A DNA stretch of 43,922 nt from Mesobacillus selenatarsenatis SF-1 (GTDB taxonomy: Bacteria > Bacillota > Bacilli > Bacillales > Cytobacillaceae), in the NCBI RefSeq assembly GCF_000813125.1, contig NZ_BASE01000069.1:1-43922 (forward strand), in the 5' to 3' direction. Shown here one piece after another: positions 8,657 to 16,899 of the stretch. Numbering within the stretch: position 1 is the first letter of the stretch; every line of letters begins with the position of its first letter. The translations under genes and the position numbers were made by a program. The notes under the pieces were generated by a model. It was not told the origin of the DNA. It worked only from the letters and a program-made list of their open reading frames with translations, and searched no databases.

Positions 8657-8758
8657 TCACAATTCGCAATTCTGATATTTGTTACTAATATAGGCATTCT
8701 CTTTTAATAGGTCATGAAAATTGAATTTACAAGCCTTTTTTGTTTGTTTTTTAGCCAT
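8657..8758 (-). CDS. 33-aa hypothetical protein between comK and sigma factor genes
   Basis: Small gene with a strong ribosome binding site: GGAGG lies 6 bases before the ATG at 8758. The product is basic at its N-terminus (MAKKQTKKACKF) with two Cys residues (10 and 31) and no membrane span. Upstream in-frame codons back to 8908 exist, but they lack a ribosome binding site and overlap the divergent sigma factor gene start. The family is not recognised. Its start is about 110 bases from the sigma factor start in divergent orientation, so a shared regulatory region is plausible; an anti-sigma or competence-linked micro-protein role is only a guess. Confidence 0.55.
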   Translation of the reverse strand: MAKKQTKKACKFNFHDLLKENAYISNKYQNCEL

Positions 8759-8823
8759 TTTGACCTCCAAAATTGAATTTTCGTGATTGGTGCACTCTCT
8801 CATTTCCAAGTATGTTTTAGCTA

Positions 8824-8835
8824 CCCGGGAATAAA
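8824..8835 (+). promoter_or_regulatory. CCCGGGAATAAA element upstream of the sigma factor gene
   Basis: Same 12-base word as upstream of comK, here on the plus strand 33 bases before the GTG start, a normal distance for a -10 region. If it is read by the encoded sigma factor, the gene would be autoregulated (hypothesis). Confidence 0.35.
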
Positions 8836-8868
8836 ATAGATAGCGCGCGATCTCGAAAGGATTGCAAA

Positions 8869-9360
8869 GTGGAAAGCTTTGAACAGTTATCCAGACAATA
8901 TGAGCCAATGATCCACAAGATTATCTCCTCTCTCAATATTTATAAAAACAAGGAAGACTACTTCCATACAGGGCTTGTAGGGCTTTGGGAAGCGGCAGAA
9001 GCCTTTGATCCAGAAAAAGGTGATTTTACCAATTATGCTTATTCGTATATAAAGGGACAAATTCTGAATGAGATGAATCGGAATAATCGGTTTGAAGAAC
9101 GAAGTGTCTATCCGAAAGAAGAATATTGGGAAACCGTTGAAGAGCCAAATGCCAAATATCCGCTCGAACTTGATTTTTTGTTGAGCTACTGCGAGGACCT
9201 CACCGAGAAAGAAACAAAGTGGGTCATATACACTTGCGTTCATTTCCTTTCCGTAAGAGAAATAGCAGAAAAGGAAAATGTCTCATTGTCAGCAGTCAAA
9301 CAATGGAGGAGCGGCGCTAAAAAGAAGCTCAAGGAGCAAATGATAGAGGTTTTAGATTAA
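8869..9360 (+). CDS. small sigma-70 family RNA polymerase sigma factor
   Basis: 163-residue sigma-70-type factor containing only regions 2 and 4. Region 2 spans about residues 5-75, with GLVGLWEAAEAFDPEKG followed by a FTNYAYSYIKGQILNEM-type core-binding and -10 recognition helix. An acidic linker leads to region 4 at about 110-160, with the helix-turn-helix VREIAEKENVSLSAVKQW. The GTG start is chosen because GAAAGGA ends 7 bases upstream. It is smaller than SigH of B. subtilis and in the size range of competence sigma factors such as ComX and staphylococcal SigH. It is divergent from a 33-residue gene and comK and shares a 12-base upstream element with comK, which suggests a competence role (inference). 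No anti-sigma gene is obvious. Confidence 0.8.
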   Translation: MESFEQLSRQYEPMIHKIISSLNIYKNKEDYFHTGLVGLWEAAEAFDPEKGDFTNYAYSYIKGQILNEMNRNNRFEERSVYPKEEYWETVEEPNAKYPLELDFLLSYCEDLTEKETKWVIYTCVHFLSVREIAEKENVSLSAVKQWRSGAKKKLKEQMIEVLD

Positions 9361-9393
9361 GAGGTTTTTCGTGAGCAGTGTCATCCAGCCAAA

Positions 9394-9439
9394 AAAAGCC
9401 TGAAACCGGGTATTCTACTCTTGGTTTCAGGCTTTTTAT
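9394..9439. terminator. bidirectional terminator between convergent genes
   Basis: AAAAGCCTGAAACC (9394-9407) pairs perfectly with GGTTTCAGGCTTTT (9423-9436). It has A-runs on one side and T-runs on the other, so it serves the sigma factor gene and the convergent IDEAL-domain gene. Confidence 0.92.
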
Positions 9440-9469
9440 ATTCGCAATATCCCATTCATCACATTCACT

Positions 9470-9736
9470 CTATAAAGCATCCTTCCAGTTCTCTGAAGTC
9501 AATTCCATGAATCTCCCTTTGTCCTTGTTAACTAATGCCAAATCAATTTCTTCCGCTCTTCTCCGCTCCAGGAATTCATTCTGAACCTTCTGGATGATTT
9601 TGTTTGCTCCATCTGTATATCTTGTTTTTTTACGAGTTAAGATCAGCTCAGTATTGTCAGGATCCTGCATGGTGTCCATGAACATATTCACGTCTACATT
9701 TTGTTTATAAAAATTAGAGTTCTTATCGTTTTTCAT
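9470..9736 (-). CDS. IDEAL domain-containing small protein
   Basis: 88-residue soluble protein. The C-terminal half contains RRAEEIDLALVNKDKGRFM followed by ELTSENW, which matches the short IDEAL domain named after its I-D-x-A-L core; the domain occurs in small Bacillus proteins of unclear function. The N-terminal half is polar and Asn/Asp-rich. AGGGAT precedes the ATG with a short spacer. It is convergent with the sigma factor gene and shares its terminator. No enzymatic residues are apparent; a protein-interaction role is likely for the family. Confidence 0.6.
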   Translation of the reverse strand: MKNDKNSNFYKQNVDVNMFMDTMQDPDNTELILTRKKTRYTDGANKIIQKVQNEFLERRRAEEIDLALVNKDKGRFMELTSENWKDAL

Positions 9737-10080
9737 GATTATCCCTGCCTTTTTTTGGGTTATGTGTTAGTTACTATTTACCCGATTTTACAGGAATATA
9801 ACTTTTTGAAGAGTCTTTCATGAAAGAAAGTTCCTACAAACAGGGACAATCCTGTTGCAATAGCCCATATCTCTCGATTTTAATGCTGTTTTTGTCATAG
9901 GACGGTAAATTTCTTTAAAATAAAGATTACTATTTACCTTTAGGTAAATACGCAAAGAAATTTGTCAATAGTTTTACCTATAAAAAAGTTATAATTTTAC
10001 AAAAATACCCACTATCTGGATTTACAGAAAGATTATATAATTCTTTTGTAATATATTTGAATTGTAGGAGGAAGAATTAC
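9737..10080. other. AT-rich intergenic region upstream of the LPxTA protein gene
   Basis: 344 bases without a gene. It carries several TTTACC words (near 9776, 9934, 9972) and the palindrome listed separately. AGGAGGA at 10066-10072 belongs to the next gene. A TATAAT lies near 9990, but no -35 is correctly spaced; I cannot assign a promoter with confidence. Confidence 0.4.
9932..9949. promoter_or_regulatory. perfect palindrome, candidate operator for the sortase-substrate operon
   Basis: ATTTACCT-TT-AGGTAAAT is an 8-base perfect inverted repeat. Half-site words (TTTACC/GGTAAA) recur at about 9903 and 9971. It lies about 130 bases before the acidic surface protein gene. The regulator is unknown. 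Confidence 0.4.
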
Positions 10081-11271
10081 TTGAAGCGCGTTTTATCTTT
10101 TATTTTGGCTTTCACATTGACAGTGGGCCTGCTTCCAATTGCTGCTTTTGCCGCGGTCGATCCACAGGATCAAGAGTTCCAGGATTATCTCCAGAAAATT
10201 GGTATGTCAGAGGAAGACTTCATCGCCTATCTGAAAGACTGGCATGATTACACTCTAGATGAGTTTGAGACTTTGGATGCATTGATAGAGTATCTCGGAC
10301 CTGTGTTAGACGATGAGAATTTACAAGAATTGCTTGCAGAGTTTGAATTGACTGAGGAAGAATTCAATCAACTGCTTGAGGAAAATGCAGCAACATTGGA
10401 TCAATTCGTTTTTTATGAAGATTTATACTTCAGTATATCTGACTGGCTCTACACAGAAGAACTTACACCGATTACAGACGAAAACCTGCAAACGCTTCTT
10501 GAAGACTACGAATTTGAATCAATCGAAGAATTGGAAGCTTTCTTGAATTCCTATGATGATTCAATCGAAAACTATGAATATATTGAAGACCTTGAATTCG
10601 CTATTGCTGAACACTATTTTATGGACGCTAAAGATGACTTGATCAACACTTTGGATTCTTTTGGTCTTTCTCTTGCAGAAGCCAATAATCTTGCTAATCA
10701 TCTCATTTATATTATGGAGAACCCTGACCTTGATCCAGAACAATTTTTCACAGCGCTGGAGGAATACGGTACAAGACTAATGGATTTCCCTGAGTTCGAC
10801 AGCGCATCAGACCTTTCTGCTGAAGACATTGCCGAATTCATTGACATTTGGGATGGCATGCTTACCTTATTGGATCTAAAAGTGGAATACTACTTGGTAA
10901 AGGATGGAGTTGTGACTCCTGTATCATTTGCCTCCCTAATGGAATTGAACTCTACTAACGGAGCCGACTTAATGATAAAAATCCTTTCTGGCAATGGTAA
11001 TCTTTTAGCTGACATGGTCATCACAAAGGAAATGTTCGACTCTGAATTCATCGAGGAAACCGGAGAAAATCTGGAAGATACAACTGACGCAGCCGAAGAA
11101 GTAAAAAAGGCTGCTGAAGAAGTGGCAAAAGCAGAGAAGAAAGCACCAGCAAAAACTGTCAAAGGCGGCAAGCTGCCGAACACTGCTTCAGATTACCTGC
11201 AAAATACAATGGCGGGACTAGCTATGGTCCTTCTAGGCGCTTTTGTATTCAGGAAAGTTAAACGTGCATAA
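10081..11271 (+). CDS. processed acidic surface protein with LPNTA sorting signal
   Basis: 396-residue secreted protein. The TTG start at 10081 follows AGGAGGA by 8 bases; a longer frame from 10057 runs through that site and is rejected. A signal peptide ends at about residue 25 (PIAAFA). The mature part is extremely acidic, with repeated Asp/Glu-rich helical stretches such as DENLQELLAEFELTEEEF. A Lys/Ala-rich segment (about 335-360) leads to LPNTA at 365-369, then a hydrophobic span and the tail FRKVKRA: a complete cell-wall sorting signal of the LPxTA class used by class D sortases. The sortase gene overlaps the 3' end by 8 bases. Such acidic LPxTA proteins paired with a dedicated sortase are a known but functionally unexplained family. 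Confidence 0.85.
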   Translation: MKRVLSFILAFTLTVGLLPIAAFAAVDPQDQEFQDYLQKIGMSEEDFIAYLKDWHDYTLDEFETLDALIEYLGPVLDDENLQELLAEFELTEEEFNQLLEENAATLDQFVFYEDLYFSISDWLYTEELTPITDENLQTLLEDYEFESIEELEAFLNSYDDSIENYEYIEDLEFAIAEHYFMDAKDDLINTLDSFGLSLAEANNLANHLIYIMENPDLDPEQFFTALEEYGTRLMDFPEFDSASDLSAEDIAEFIDIWDGMLTLLDLKVEYYLVKDGVVTPVSFASLMELNSTNGADLMIKILSGNGNLLADMVITKEMFDSEFIEETGENLEDTTDAAEEVKKAAEEVAKAEKKAPAKTVKGGKLPNTASDYLQNTMAGLAMVLLGAFVFRKVKRA

Positions 11272-11911
11272 ATATTTCAAAGAGAGAAGAATCGGAAAAC
11301 TGGTTCTTCTTTCCCTATCCGTTGTCATAATTGCATTGGGTTTCTGGTTCAGCGGAACAAATGCTTATAAGTTTATGAAGGGCTATTGGCTCTTTAAAAC
11401 TGGCGAACCGAAAACAGAGGTTGCCTTTGCGGATAAGCCTGTTAAGACAGCAGATAAAACGCAAAGCAGTCCTAAAACCAGCCTCTATACTGAAAGGCCG
11501 CAAAAGGGCGAAATGATTGGCAATCTCTCCATTCCTAAACTTAGTGCCGATTTGCCAATCTACCATGGCACTGATGAGGATGAGCTCGAAAAAGGAGTGG
11601 GACACTTCGCTGGCAGCGTGCTTCCCGGGGAAAAGGATAATTCTGTTCTTTCAGGCCACCGTGATACAGTCTTCCGCAAACTTGGTGAAGTTGGCAAAGG
11701 TGATTTGCTGGTTGTCTCGACCGGTGCAGGAGAATTCACTTACAAGGTAAGGAAAGTCCGGATTGTTGATGCTGATGACAGAACGGTGATCGTTCCAAAA
11801 CCTAGAGCGACTCTGACCGTAACCACCTGTTATCCCTTTGATTTCATTGGGGACGCACCGGAGAGATATATTCTGGTAGCTGACTTAATTGAAGCTATTG
11901 AACAAGAATAA
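11264..11911 (+). CDS. srtD: class D sortase
   Basis: 215-residue transpeptidase. The GTG start at 11264, preceded by AGGAAA with 7-base spacing, lies inside the last codons of the upstream gene, so the two are co-translated. The N-terminal membrane anchor is at about residues 12-32 with the catalytic domain outside. Catalytic residues are His132 (LSGHRDT), Cys189 (TVTTCYPFDFIGDAPERYI) and Arg201. TCYPF..GDAPERYI and SIPKLSADLPIYHGT are typical of class D. It should cleave LPxTA between Thr and Ala and attach the protein to the cell wall. Candidate clients in the window are the adjacent LPNTA protein and the LPDTA amylopullulanase at 17075. Confidence 0.92.
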   Translation: MHKYFKERRIGKLVLLSLSVVIIALGFWFSGTNAYKFMKGYWLFKTGEPKTEVAFADKPVKTADKTQSSPKTSLYTERPQKGEMIGNLSIPKLSADLPIYHGTDEDELEKGVGHFAGSVLPGEKDNSVLSGHRDTVFRKLGEVGKGDLLVVSTGAGEFTYKVRKVRIVDADDRTVIVPKPRATLTVTTCYPFDFIGDAPERYILVADLIEAIEQE

Positions 11912-11946
11912 AACCTGAGCGAAAACTAATCTGCTCAGGTTTTTAT
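11911..11946 (+). terminator. terminator of the surface protein-sortase operon
   Basis: ACCTGAGC (11913-11920) pairs with GCTCAGGT (11933-11940), followed by a T-run. It sits directly after the sortase stop. Confidence 0.9.
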
Positions 11947-11992
11947 ATAGCTTATAAAATATATTTCACCAAAGTTCTTTTATTTCCTCCCG

Positions 11993-13210
11993 TTACCTTG
12001 TCAGGAAGTAACGAAATAAACCGTTGTAAATCCCTTTAGCTGCTTTCTTTTGGTATGTTGTTGTAGCTACGAGCTTTTCTTCTGTCGGGTTGGACAGAAA
12101 GCCAAGTTCCACTAGTGCTGCTGGCTGTTTATTTTCACGGACGACGTGATAATTTCCGTACTTGGAACCCATATTCCGCAGCTGGGTTGAGGCTGCCAAA
12201 GAACTTTGGATCGAGCCAGCCAGAGGTGCATCCTTAGAGCTGCTATAATAGAACGTCATGACTCCACTGCTTGTTGAAGAATACGCATTATAGTGAAGAC
12301 TTATGAACGCATGAGCTTTATAATTATTGCTGATATTTACCCGTTGTGTCAGGCTTAAATAGGTGTCGGAGCTTCTTGTTAAAATAACTTTCGCCCCCGC
12401 ATTTTCCAACAGAGGTTTAAGTTCCAAAGCCGTTCTCAGCGTCAACGTTTTCTCCAGATAGGTTTTTCCCATTGTGCCGCTGTCATAGCCTCCATGGCCT
12501 GGGTCAAGTACAATAACCTTTCCCTTTAAAACAGTATTCGGGTCACGGACGAGGGGTCCATACACCCAGCCGACGACGCCACCCGGACTTTTCACTTTTA
12601 CCCAGCCGTTGCTCACACCAAGCTTCTCCATGAACGTTCCTGCTTTTTCTGTATACAGGATTGGATACGACGTACTTGGCCCTTTGCGAATGTTGGTATT
12701 CACTTTTAAAACTACCTTTGTCACTGTCGTTGCAGGCTTCTGTTTGGTGATATAGGAACTCGAAACCCACCCAGTTTTATTGAGAGTGGATGCATATACT
12801 TTCAGCCAAGATCCATCAGCCCCATAGACTTTGACAGCAGTTCCTTTTGGCAGTGACCCCAAAATACTGCCGCCAGGAGCACTTCGGAAATTAAGGTTAG
12901 TAGCTGTTACGTAACCCGTCCAGGTTGTTGCAGTTATATACTGTGAAGCAACCCAGCCCTTCAACGAGCCATAAGAAATCCTTGACCAGCCGTTTTTCTG
13001 TTCATACACAGTTACAACCTGACCTTGCTTGAGTTTCCCTACTATTGAATAGGCTGTACCTGGTTGTGAACGGACATTGAGTACATCAGCATTAACCTTA
13101 GCCTGGAAGCTATAGGCAGCCTCTGTACGATCGGCATAGAAAGATAATGAAAATGATAAAAGGACCAAAAAACTAAGAAGCAATTTACCAAAAGAAGCGA
13201 CTTTCAACAT
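11993..13210 (-). CDS. N-acetylmuramoyl-L-alanine amidase with three SH3b domains
   Basis: 405-residue secreted peptidoglycan hydrolase cleaving the MurNAc-L-Ala bond. The signal peptide is about residues 1-31 (ending TEAA). Three bacterial SH3 repeats follow at about 36-93, 99-155 and 165-222, each with a NVRSQPG/NFRSAPG/NIRKGPS-type motif, and bind the wall. The Amidase_3 domain covers 231-402 with zinc ligands His239 (VLDPGHGG), Glu253 (YLEKTLTL) and His306 (SLHYNAY), and catalytic Glu368 (ALVELGFLSNPTE). AAGGTGGGG precedes the ATG. It resembles the YrvJ/CwlC group; the exact orthologue is not assigned. It is convergent with the sortase operon. Confidence 0.92.
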   Translation of the reverse strand: MLKVASFGKLLLSFLVLLSFSLSFYADRTEAAYSFQAKVNADVLNVRSQPGTAYSIVGKLKQGQVVTVYEQKNGWSRISYGSLKGWVASQYITATTWTGYVTATNLNFRSAPGGSILGSLPKGTAVKVYGADGSWLKVYASTLNKTGWVSSSYITKQKPATTVTKVVLKVNTNIRKGPSTSYPILYTEKAGTFMEKLGVSNGWVKVKSPGGVVGWVYGPLVRDPNTVLKGKVIVLDPGHGGYDSGTMGKTYLEKTLTLRTALELKPLLENAGAKVILTRSSDTYLSLTQRVNISNNYKAHAFISLHYNAYSSTSSGVMTFYYSSSKDAPLAGSIQSSLAASTQLRNMGSKYGNYHVVRENKQPAALVELGFLSNPTEEKLVATTTYQKKAAKGIYNGLFRYFLTR

Positions 13211-13400
13211 TTCCCCACCTTTTGTCTAAATTTGTCTTTTTTTAAGGACACTACCACTATAAGACATTTATGGAAAGAGAAAGAGGGTAAAAAGACCCGA
13301 ATATAAAAGGTGGTATAAATTAACAAATATGATTTTCGGAAATAATGTTTCGCAGGAATTAGAAGGGGAATAAGAAGAGGTGGTTAATTTTTTCACAGAT

Positions 13401-13433
13401 AAAAAAAGAGCAACCCTTATTTTAGGGTCACTC
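13401..13433 (-). terminator. terminator overlapping the stop of the lipoprotein amidase gene
   Basis: On the minus strand GAGTGACCCT (13433-13424) pairs with AGGGTTGCTC (13417-13408), followed by seven T residues. The hairpin includes the stop codon at 13430-13428. Confidence 0.85.
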
Positions 13434-14129
13434 TCCTTCCAACATTATTCTGTCCCAATCAAATAAACTTCCTGGATCTGTTTTTCGTTCCGGTGCATAT
13501 TCATCATGCCCGATAATATGTATCCTGTCTTTTTTAATTTCCTTATTTCTTGCCATTATATCTTCTAGCAAAAGATTAAGAGCTTTATATTGTTCTTCAG
13601 TATATCCAATATGTTCTTGGGGTATTTTTTTATAGTGATCCGCCGACATCATTGACTCCATTTCAGCCTCTGTGCCGATAGCTAATAATTCGATGCCAAT
13701 GGAATACCTATTCAAGTGATCTTTATACTCGGAGAATGCAGAAAGTTCGCCTTTCCCTGAATGACGTGCGGCCCTGCTTTCCGGCATTAAAAAGTAGATT
13801 TTCCCATCACGGTCGATCATATAATGCGGCGAAACATCGTAATCAATGAAGATTTTCCTGATATCCTCATACACATAAGGATTCTCTGGATTATTGGCAG
13901 CATTGCTGATAAAGTGCAATACCACGTGAGTAGTTACATTGCTTCTTGGCACAAAATTCATATTTGGCAAATAGTCTTTAATCAGAGGAATCTTTCTCTC
14001 AATATTAAGGCTTCCCTCCGATTCTTTCACATCGGCTTTGGCAACGGCCTCTTCATGCAGACGTTCAGAACATCCACCAATTATAAATATTATAAAGCTG
14101 AGGACCAACAGTACTAACCTCTTATTCAT
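13428..14129 (-). CDS. Amidase_2 (AmpD-like) lipoprotein amidase
   Basis: 233-residue lipoprotein. The signal peptide ends in IIGGC with the lipid-anchored Cys at residue 20. The Amidase_2 fold spans about 60-225 with zinc ligands His72 (VVLHFISNA), His208 (IIGHDEYAPERK) and Asp218 (KTDPG). Catalytic Glu147 lies in SIGIELL, and MIDRDGKIYFL is a conserved family segment. It would cleave MurNAc-L-Ala amide bonds outside the membrane. SHYMIDRDG-type enzymes include phage and Bacillus autolysins. No operon partner: its terminator faces the Amidase_3 gene, and the 5' side is a 373-base intergenic stretch. Confidence 0.85.
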   Translation of the reverse strand: MNKRLVLLVLSFIIFIIGGCSERLHEEAVAKADVKESEGSLNIERKIPLIKDYLPNMNFVPRSNVTTHVVLHFISNAANNPENPYVYEDIRKIFIDYDVSPHYMIDRDGKIYFLMPESRAARHSGKGELSAFSEYKDHLNRYSIGIELLAIGTEAEMESMMSADHYKKIPQEHIGYTEEQYKALNLLLEDIMARNKEIKKDRIHIIGHDEYAPERKTDPGSLFDWDRIMLEGE

Positions 14130-14502
14130 CTTTTTCCCCCAGATACTTCTATTAATCTAAGTATTAATTCGATTCAATCATCTAAAACCCCTTCTATATG
14201 GATGGTTCTTTTTGCTAAAATCCGCTTGGATTGAGTATATAAGTTCCTGCTCAGTAAAAGGTGCTGAATTATATCCAACAATTTGTGTTCCAGGAAAACA
14301 CAGACTTTAGTACCTTTAGTCGTTTCCCGCCTCCCTAAATATCCCAAAATAAAGGATATCTCTCCTATGCCTTTTTAACTAATTTAATGAATATTCAATT
14401 TATTCATTTTTTACCAGGTTGATTTTGATAGAATAAGGGTGATTTGCCACCATGGTTAGTAGCTTATTAGCAAAAATACCTTTTATAAGGGGGAAACTAT
14501 TA
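14130..14502. other. divergent intergenic region, nothing firm
   Basis: Promoter region for the lipoprotein amidase (minus) and the 5'-nucleotidase (plus). TAGAAT near 14431 could be a -10 for the nucleotidase, but no good -35 is present. No RNA gene, palindrome or repeat recognised. Confidence 0.4.
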
Positions 14503-16137
14503 ATGAATTACCGCAACAAGTTCTACCGTAAATTATTATCAGTAGCTGCTTCTGCTGCTCTATTGACTTCGATTGCTGTTCCTGCAGCCTCTGCAAACAT
14601 GAAGGGTGTTAAGCCTGGCAAGCCTTACGAGCTAACGATCATGCATACGAATGATACACATGCTCATTTGGACACTGTCGCTAATCGCGTGGCAGCAATT
14701 AAGCAAGTACGTGAGGAGAAAGCTAACACACTTTTATTAGACGCTGGGGATGTATTCTCTGGAACATTGTATTTTAATGAGTTTAATGGATTAGCAGATT
14801 TAGAGTTCATGAATATGGTTGGCTATGATGCCATGACATTTGGAAACCACGAATTTGATAAAGGTACCGAAACTCTGGCGAATTTTGTCAAAGAAGCAAA
14901 TTTCCCATTTGTCAGCGCGAACGTAAATTTTGAGAATGACGAAAATATGAATCCGCTAGCCAATAATGGGATTTCTTCGGAAGCGAATGATGGAGAAGTC
15001 TACAAAGGCATTGTAAAAGAAGTGAATGGGGAGAAAATCGGGATATTCGGTCTTACAACTGCTGAAACGGTTGACATCTCCAGTCCGGGAGAGGATGTCG
15101 AATTCACTGATTACATCAATGAAGCAAGAGAAGCTGTTAAAGCCTTTGAGGAACAAGGTATTAACAAGATTGTTGCGCTTACGCATATAGGTTTGAACGA
15201 TGGCGGCGGCGATAATGACCTAACGTTAGCTGAGGAAGTAGATGGCATCGATGTTATTGTTGGCGGACATACCCATGTTAAGTTAGAAGAACCAATTGTC
15301 GTGAAAAATGGCAGTGAACCAACTGTCATTGTACAGGCAAATGAGTATGGTAAATTCCTTGGAACACTTGATGTAAGGTTCAATAAAAATGGGAAGATCA
15401 TCCAACATAATGGAGAGCTCTTAGATATCACTACTTTTCCAGAAGATGCTGAAGCTGCGCAAATCTTGAATGAAAACTATAAACCAGCAGTTGATGAAAT
15501 TAAAAAGACAGCAATAGGACATACAAATGTTGAATTAAACGGTGTGAGGGAATTTGTACGATCAAGTGAAACAAATTTAGGTAACTTAATCACTGACGGA
15601 ATGCTTGCGAAAGCAAAAACCATTAATCCTAATACGGTAATCGCCCTGCAAAATGGCGGCGGCATTCGTGAATCGATTGATGCTGGTGAAATTACATTGG
15701 CAGAGGTCCTCACAGTAATGCCTTTCGGAAACTCTTTAGCCATCATGCAATTGACAGGCGCTGAAATCAAAGAAGCATTGGAGCACAGTGTTAAAGAGGC
15801 CCCGAGTACATCTGGAGGCTTCCTGCAGGTGGCTGGATTGAAATTCACATACAACAGCACACTTCCTGTTGGCCAGCGAGTTCAGTCTATTGAAGTAAAA
15901 GAAGATGGCGTCAACTACGTAACCCTGGATCTTAACAAGACATACGCAGTAGCAACAAACACCTTCACCGCTAAAGGCGGAGACGGATACGATGTATTCG
16001 CAAATGCTTACAATGAAGGCCGGGTAAGCGAACCAGGTTTTGTGGACTGGGAAGTATTCACGGAATATGTGAGTCAACAAGAAGAGCAAACTGTTAGTCC
16101 AGAGGTAGAAGGACGAATTATCGATATAGCGAATTAA
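14503..16137 (+). CDS. secreted bifunctional metallophosphatase/5'-nucleotidase
   Basis: 544-residue UshA/YfkN-type enzyme hydrolysing extracellular nucleotides to nucleosides and phosphate. The ATG at 14503 follows AAGGGGG; in-frame codons back to 14452 lack a ribosome binding site. The signal peptide is about residues 1-31 (ending AASA). The metallophosphoesterase domain (about 43-290) has the dinuclear metal motifs MHTNDTHAHLD (Asp51, His53), LLDAGD, FGNHEFDKG (Asn115-His116), LTHIGL and GGHTHV. The 5'-nucleotidase C-terminal domain (about 330-510) has TNLGNLITDGM and NGGGIRESIDAGEI. Unlike YfkN of B. subtilis there is no LPxTA signal or membrane tail, so it should be released. Confidence 0.93.
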   Translation: MNYRNKFYRKLLSVAASAALLTSIAVPAASANMKGVKPGKPYELTIMHTNDTHAHLDTVANRVAAIKQVREEKANTLLLDAGDVFSGTLYFNEFNGLADLEFMNMVGYDAMTFGNHEFDKGTETLANFVKEANFPFVSANVNFENDENMNPLANNGISSEANDGEVYKGIVKEVNGEKIGIFGLTTAETVDISSPGEDVEFTDYINEAREAVKAFEEQGINKIVALTHIGLNDGGGDNDLTLAEEVDGIDVIVGGHTHVKLEEPIVVKNGSEPTVIVQANEYGKFLGTLDVRFNKNGKIIQHNGELLDITTFPEDAEAAQILNENYKPAVDEIKKTAIGHTNVELNGVREFVRSSETNLGNLITDGMLAKAKTINPNTVIALQNGGGIRESIDAGEITLAEVLTVMPFGNSLAIMQLTGAEIKEALEHSVKEAPSTSGGFLQVAGLKFTYNSTLPVGQRVQSIEVKEDGVNYVTLDLNKTYAVATNTFTAKGGDGYDVFANAYNEGRVSEPGFVDWEVFTEYVSQQEEQTVSPEVEGRIIDIAN

Positions 16138-16150
16138 GTAAGAAAATAAT

Positions 16151-16187
16151 GCCCAGCAAACCTAGAGAGTTTGCTGGGCGTTTATTT
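16151..16187. terminator. terminator after the 5'-nucleotidase gene
   Basis: GCCCAGCAAAC (16151-16161) pairs perfectly with GTTTGCTGGGC (16169-16179), followed by GTTTATTTAT. The left flank is A-rich, so it may also serve the convergent VanZ-like gene. Confidence 0.88.
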
Positions 16188-16233
16188 ATCATATATGACG
16201 GTCCATCCATATAGAGAAGCATACTTCATCTCT

Positions 16234-16683
16234 TTACCAGCCAATAAAAGCTGACAAGGTTCTTAGCTTTTCCAAAAAATTTTCCTCAAAAGAATAGAAT
16301 GGTCTCTCATTAAGAAAAAGTAAGCCAATTAAAAATGTCATCATGATCAGTATGTAGTTCTTGAAAATCTTTGAAAAAAATAGTTTTCGATGTTCATTCA
16401 AATATAATAGCAGCACAGGAATCGCCAGCCCCACTGTGACGCCAAGTATATTGGCTAATGCGTCTATGAATTCCGCGCTTCTGTCAGGAAGTTGATATTG
16501 CCGATACTCTTCAAAGATACCGATCGACACTAATGTCATCCATACAACATTAATATGTTGTTTTACACGAGGTCCGTTGAAGATTAATATGATCATTACT
16601 CCGATAGATGCAGATATAACAGCATAGCTTACAAAATGCAGCTGTTTATCCAATCCAAATAGTAGTTGATAGTCGAGTACCAC
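16234..16683 (-). CDS. VanZ-like membrane protein
   Basis: 149-residue integral membrane protein. It shows the VanZ family pattern: DKQLHFVSYAVIS near the N-terminus, EEYRQYQLPDRSAEFIDALAN at about residues 58-78, then ILGVTVG, with four predicted membrane helices. The GTG start at 16683 follows AAAGGG by 9 bases. VanZ proteins are linked to teicoplanin resistance in enterococci; the housekeeping role in Bacillus is unclear. No resistance genes are nearby, so a resistance role is not implied. Confidence 0.75.
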   Translation of the reverse strand: MVLDYQLLFGLDKQLHFVSYAVISASIGVMIILIFNGPRVKQHINVVWMTLVSIGIFEEYRQYQLPDRSAEFIDALANILGVTVGLAIPVLLLYLNEHRKLFFSKIFKNYILIMMTFLIGLLFLNERPFYSFEENFLEKLRTLSAFIGW

Positions 16684-16899
16684 TATTCATCACCCTTTCA
16701 CCCATCAGCCTAACCATCAGTCATTGTTGATAATCAGTTTTTTATCGGTTCATCAATTACCTGGTTTATATACCTCCTGCCACCCTACCAATGAGAGTTT
16801 TTAAAGCATAAATCCATTCCGCAGCGACTATTCATTCCTCTTTTTTCAATAGAAGACGTTTGCCTTGATATTTCTTCACAGTCTTTTCACTTTACTCCA

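Noticed and set aside
9940-9960. ACGCAAAG near a palindrome as a second c-di-GMP riboswitch
   Set aside because: The GGCAAA word, the tetraloop hairpin and the 3' GCC..ACC element are missing.
11315-11605. 96-aa minus-strand ORF inside the sortase gene
   Set aside because: Shadow frame of a clear sortase; no start signals.
13328-13369. 13-codon plus-strand ORF upstream of the lipoprotein amidase terminator
   Set aside because: The ribosome-binding-like AAGGTGG is about 15 bases from the ATG, and the peptide is short and featureless.
16234-16683. VanZ-like gene as a glycopeptide resistance determinant
   Set aside because: VanZ-family proteins are widespread and no van ligase, dehydrogenase or dipeptidase genes are near.
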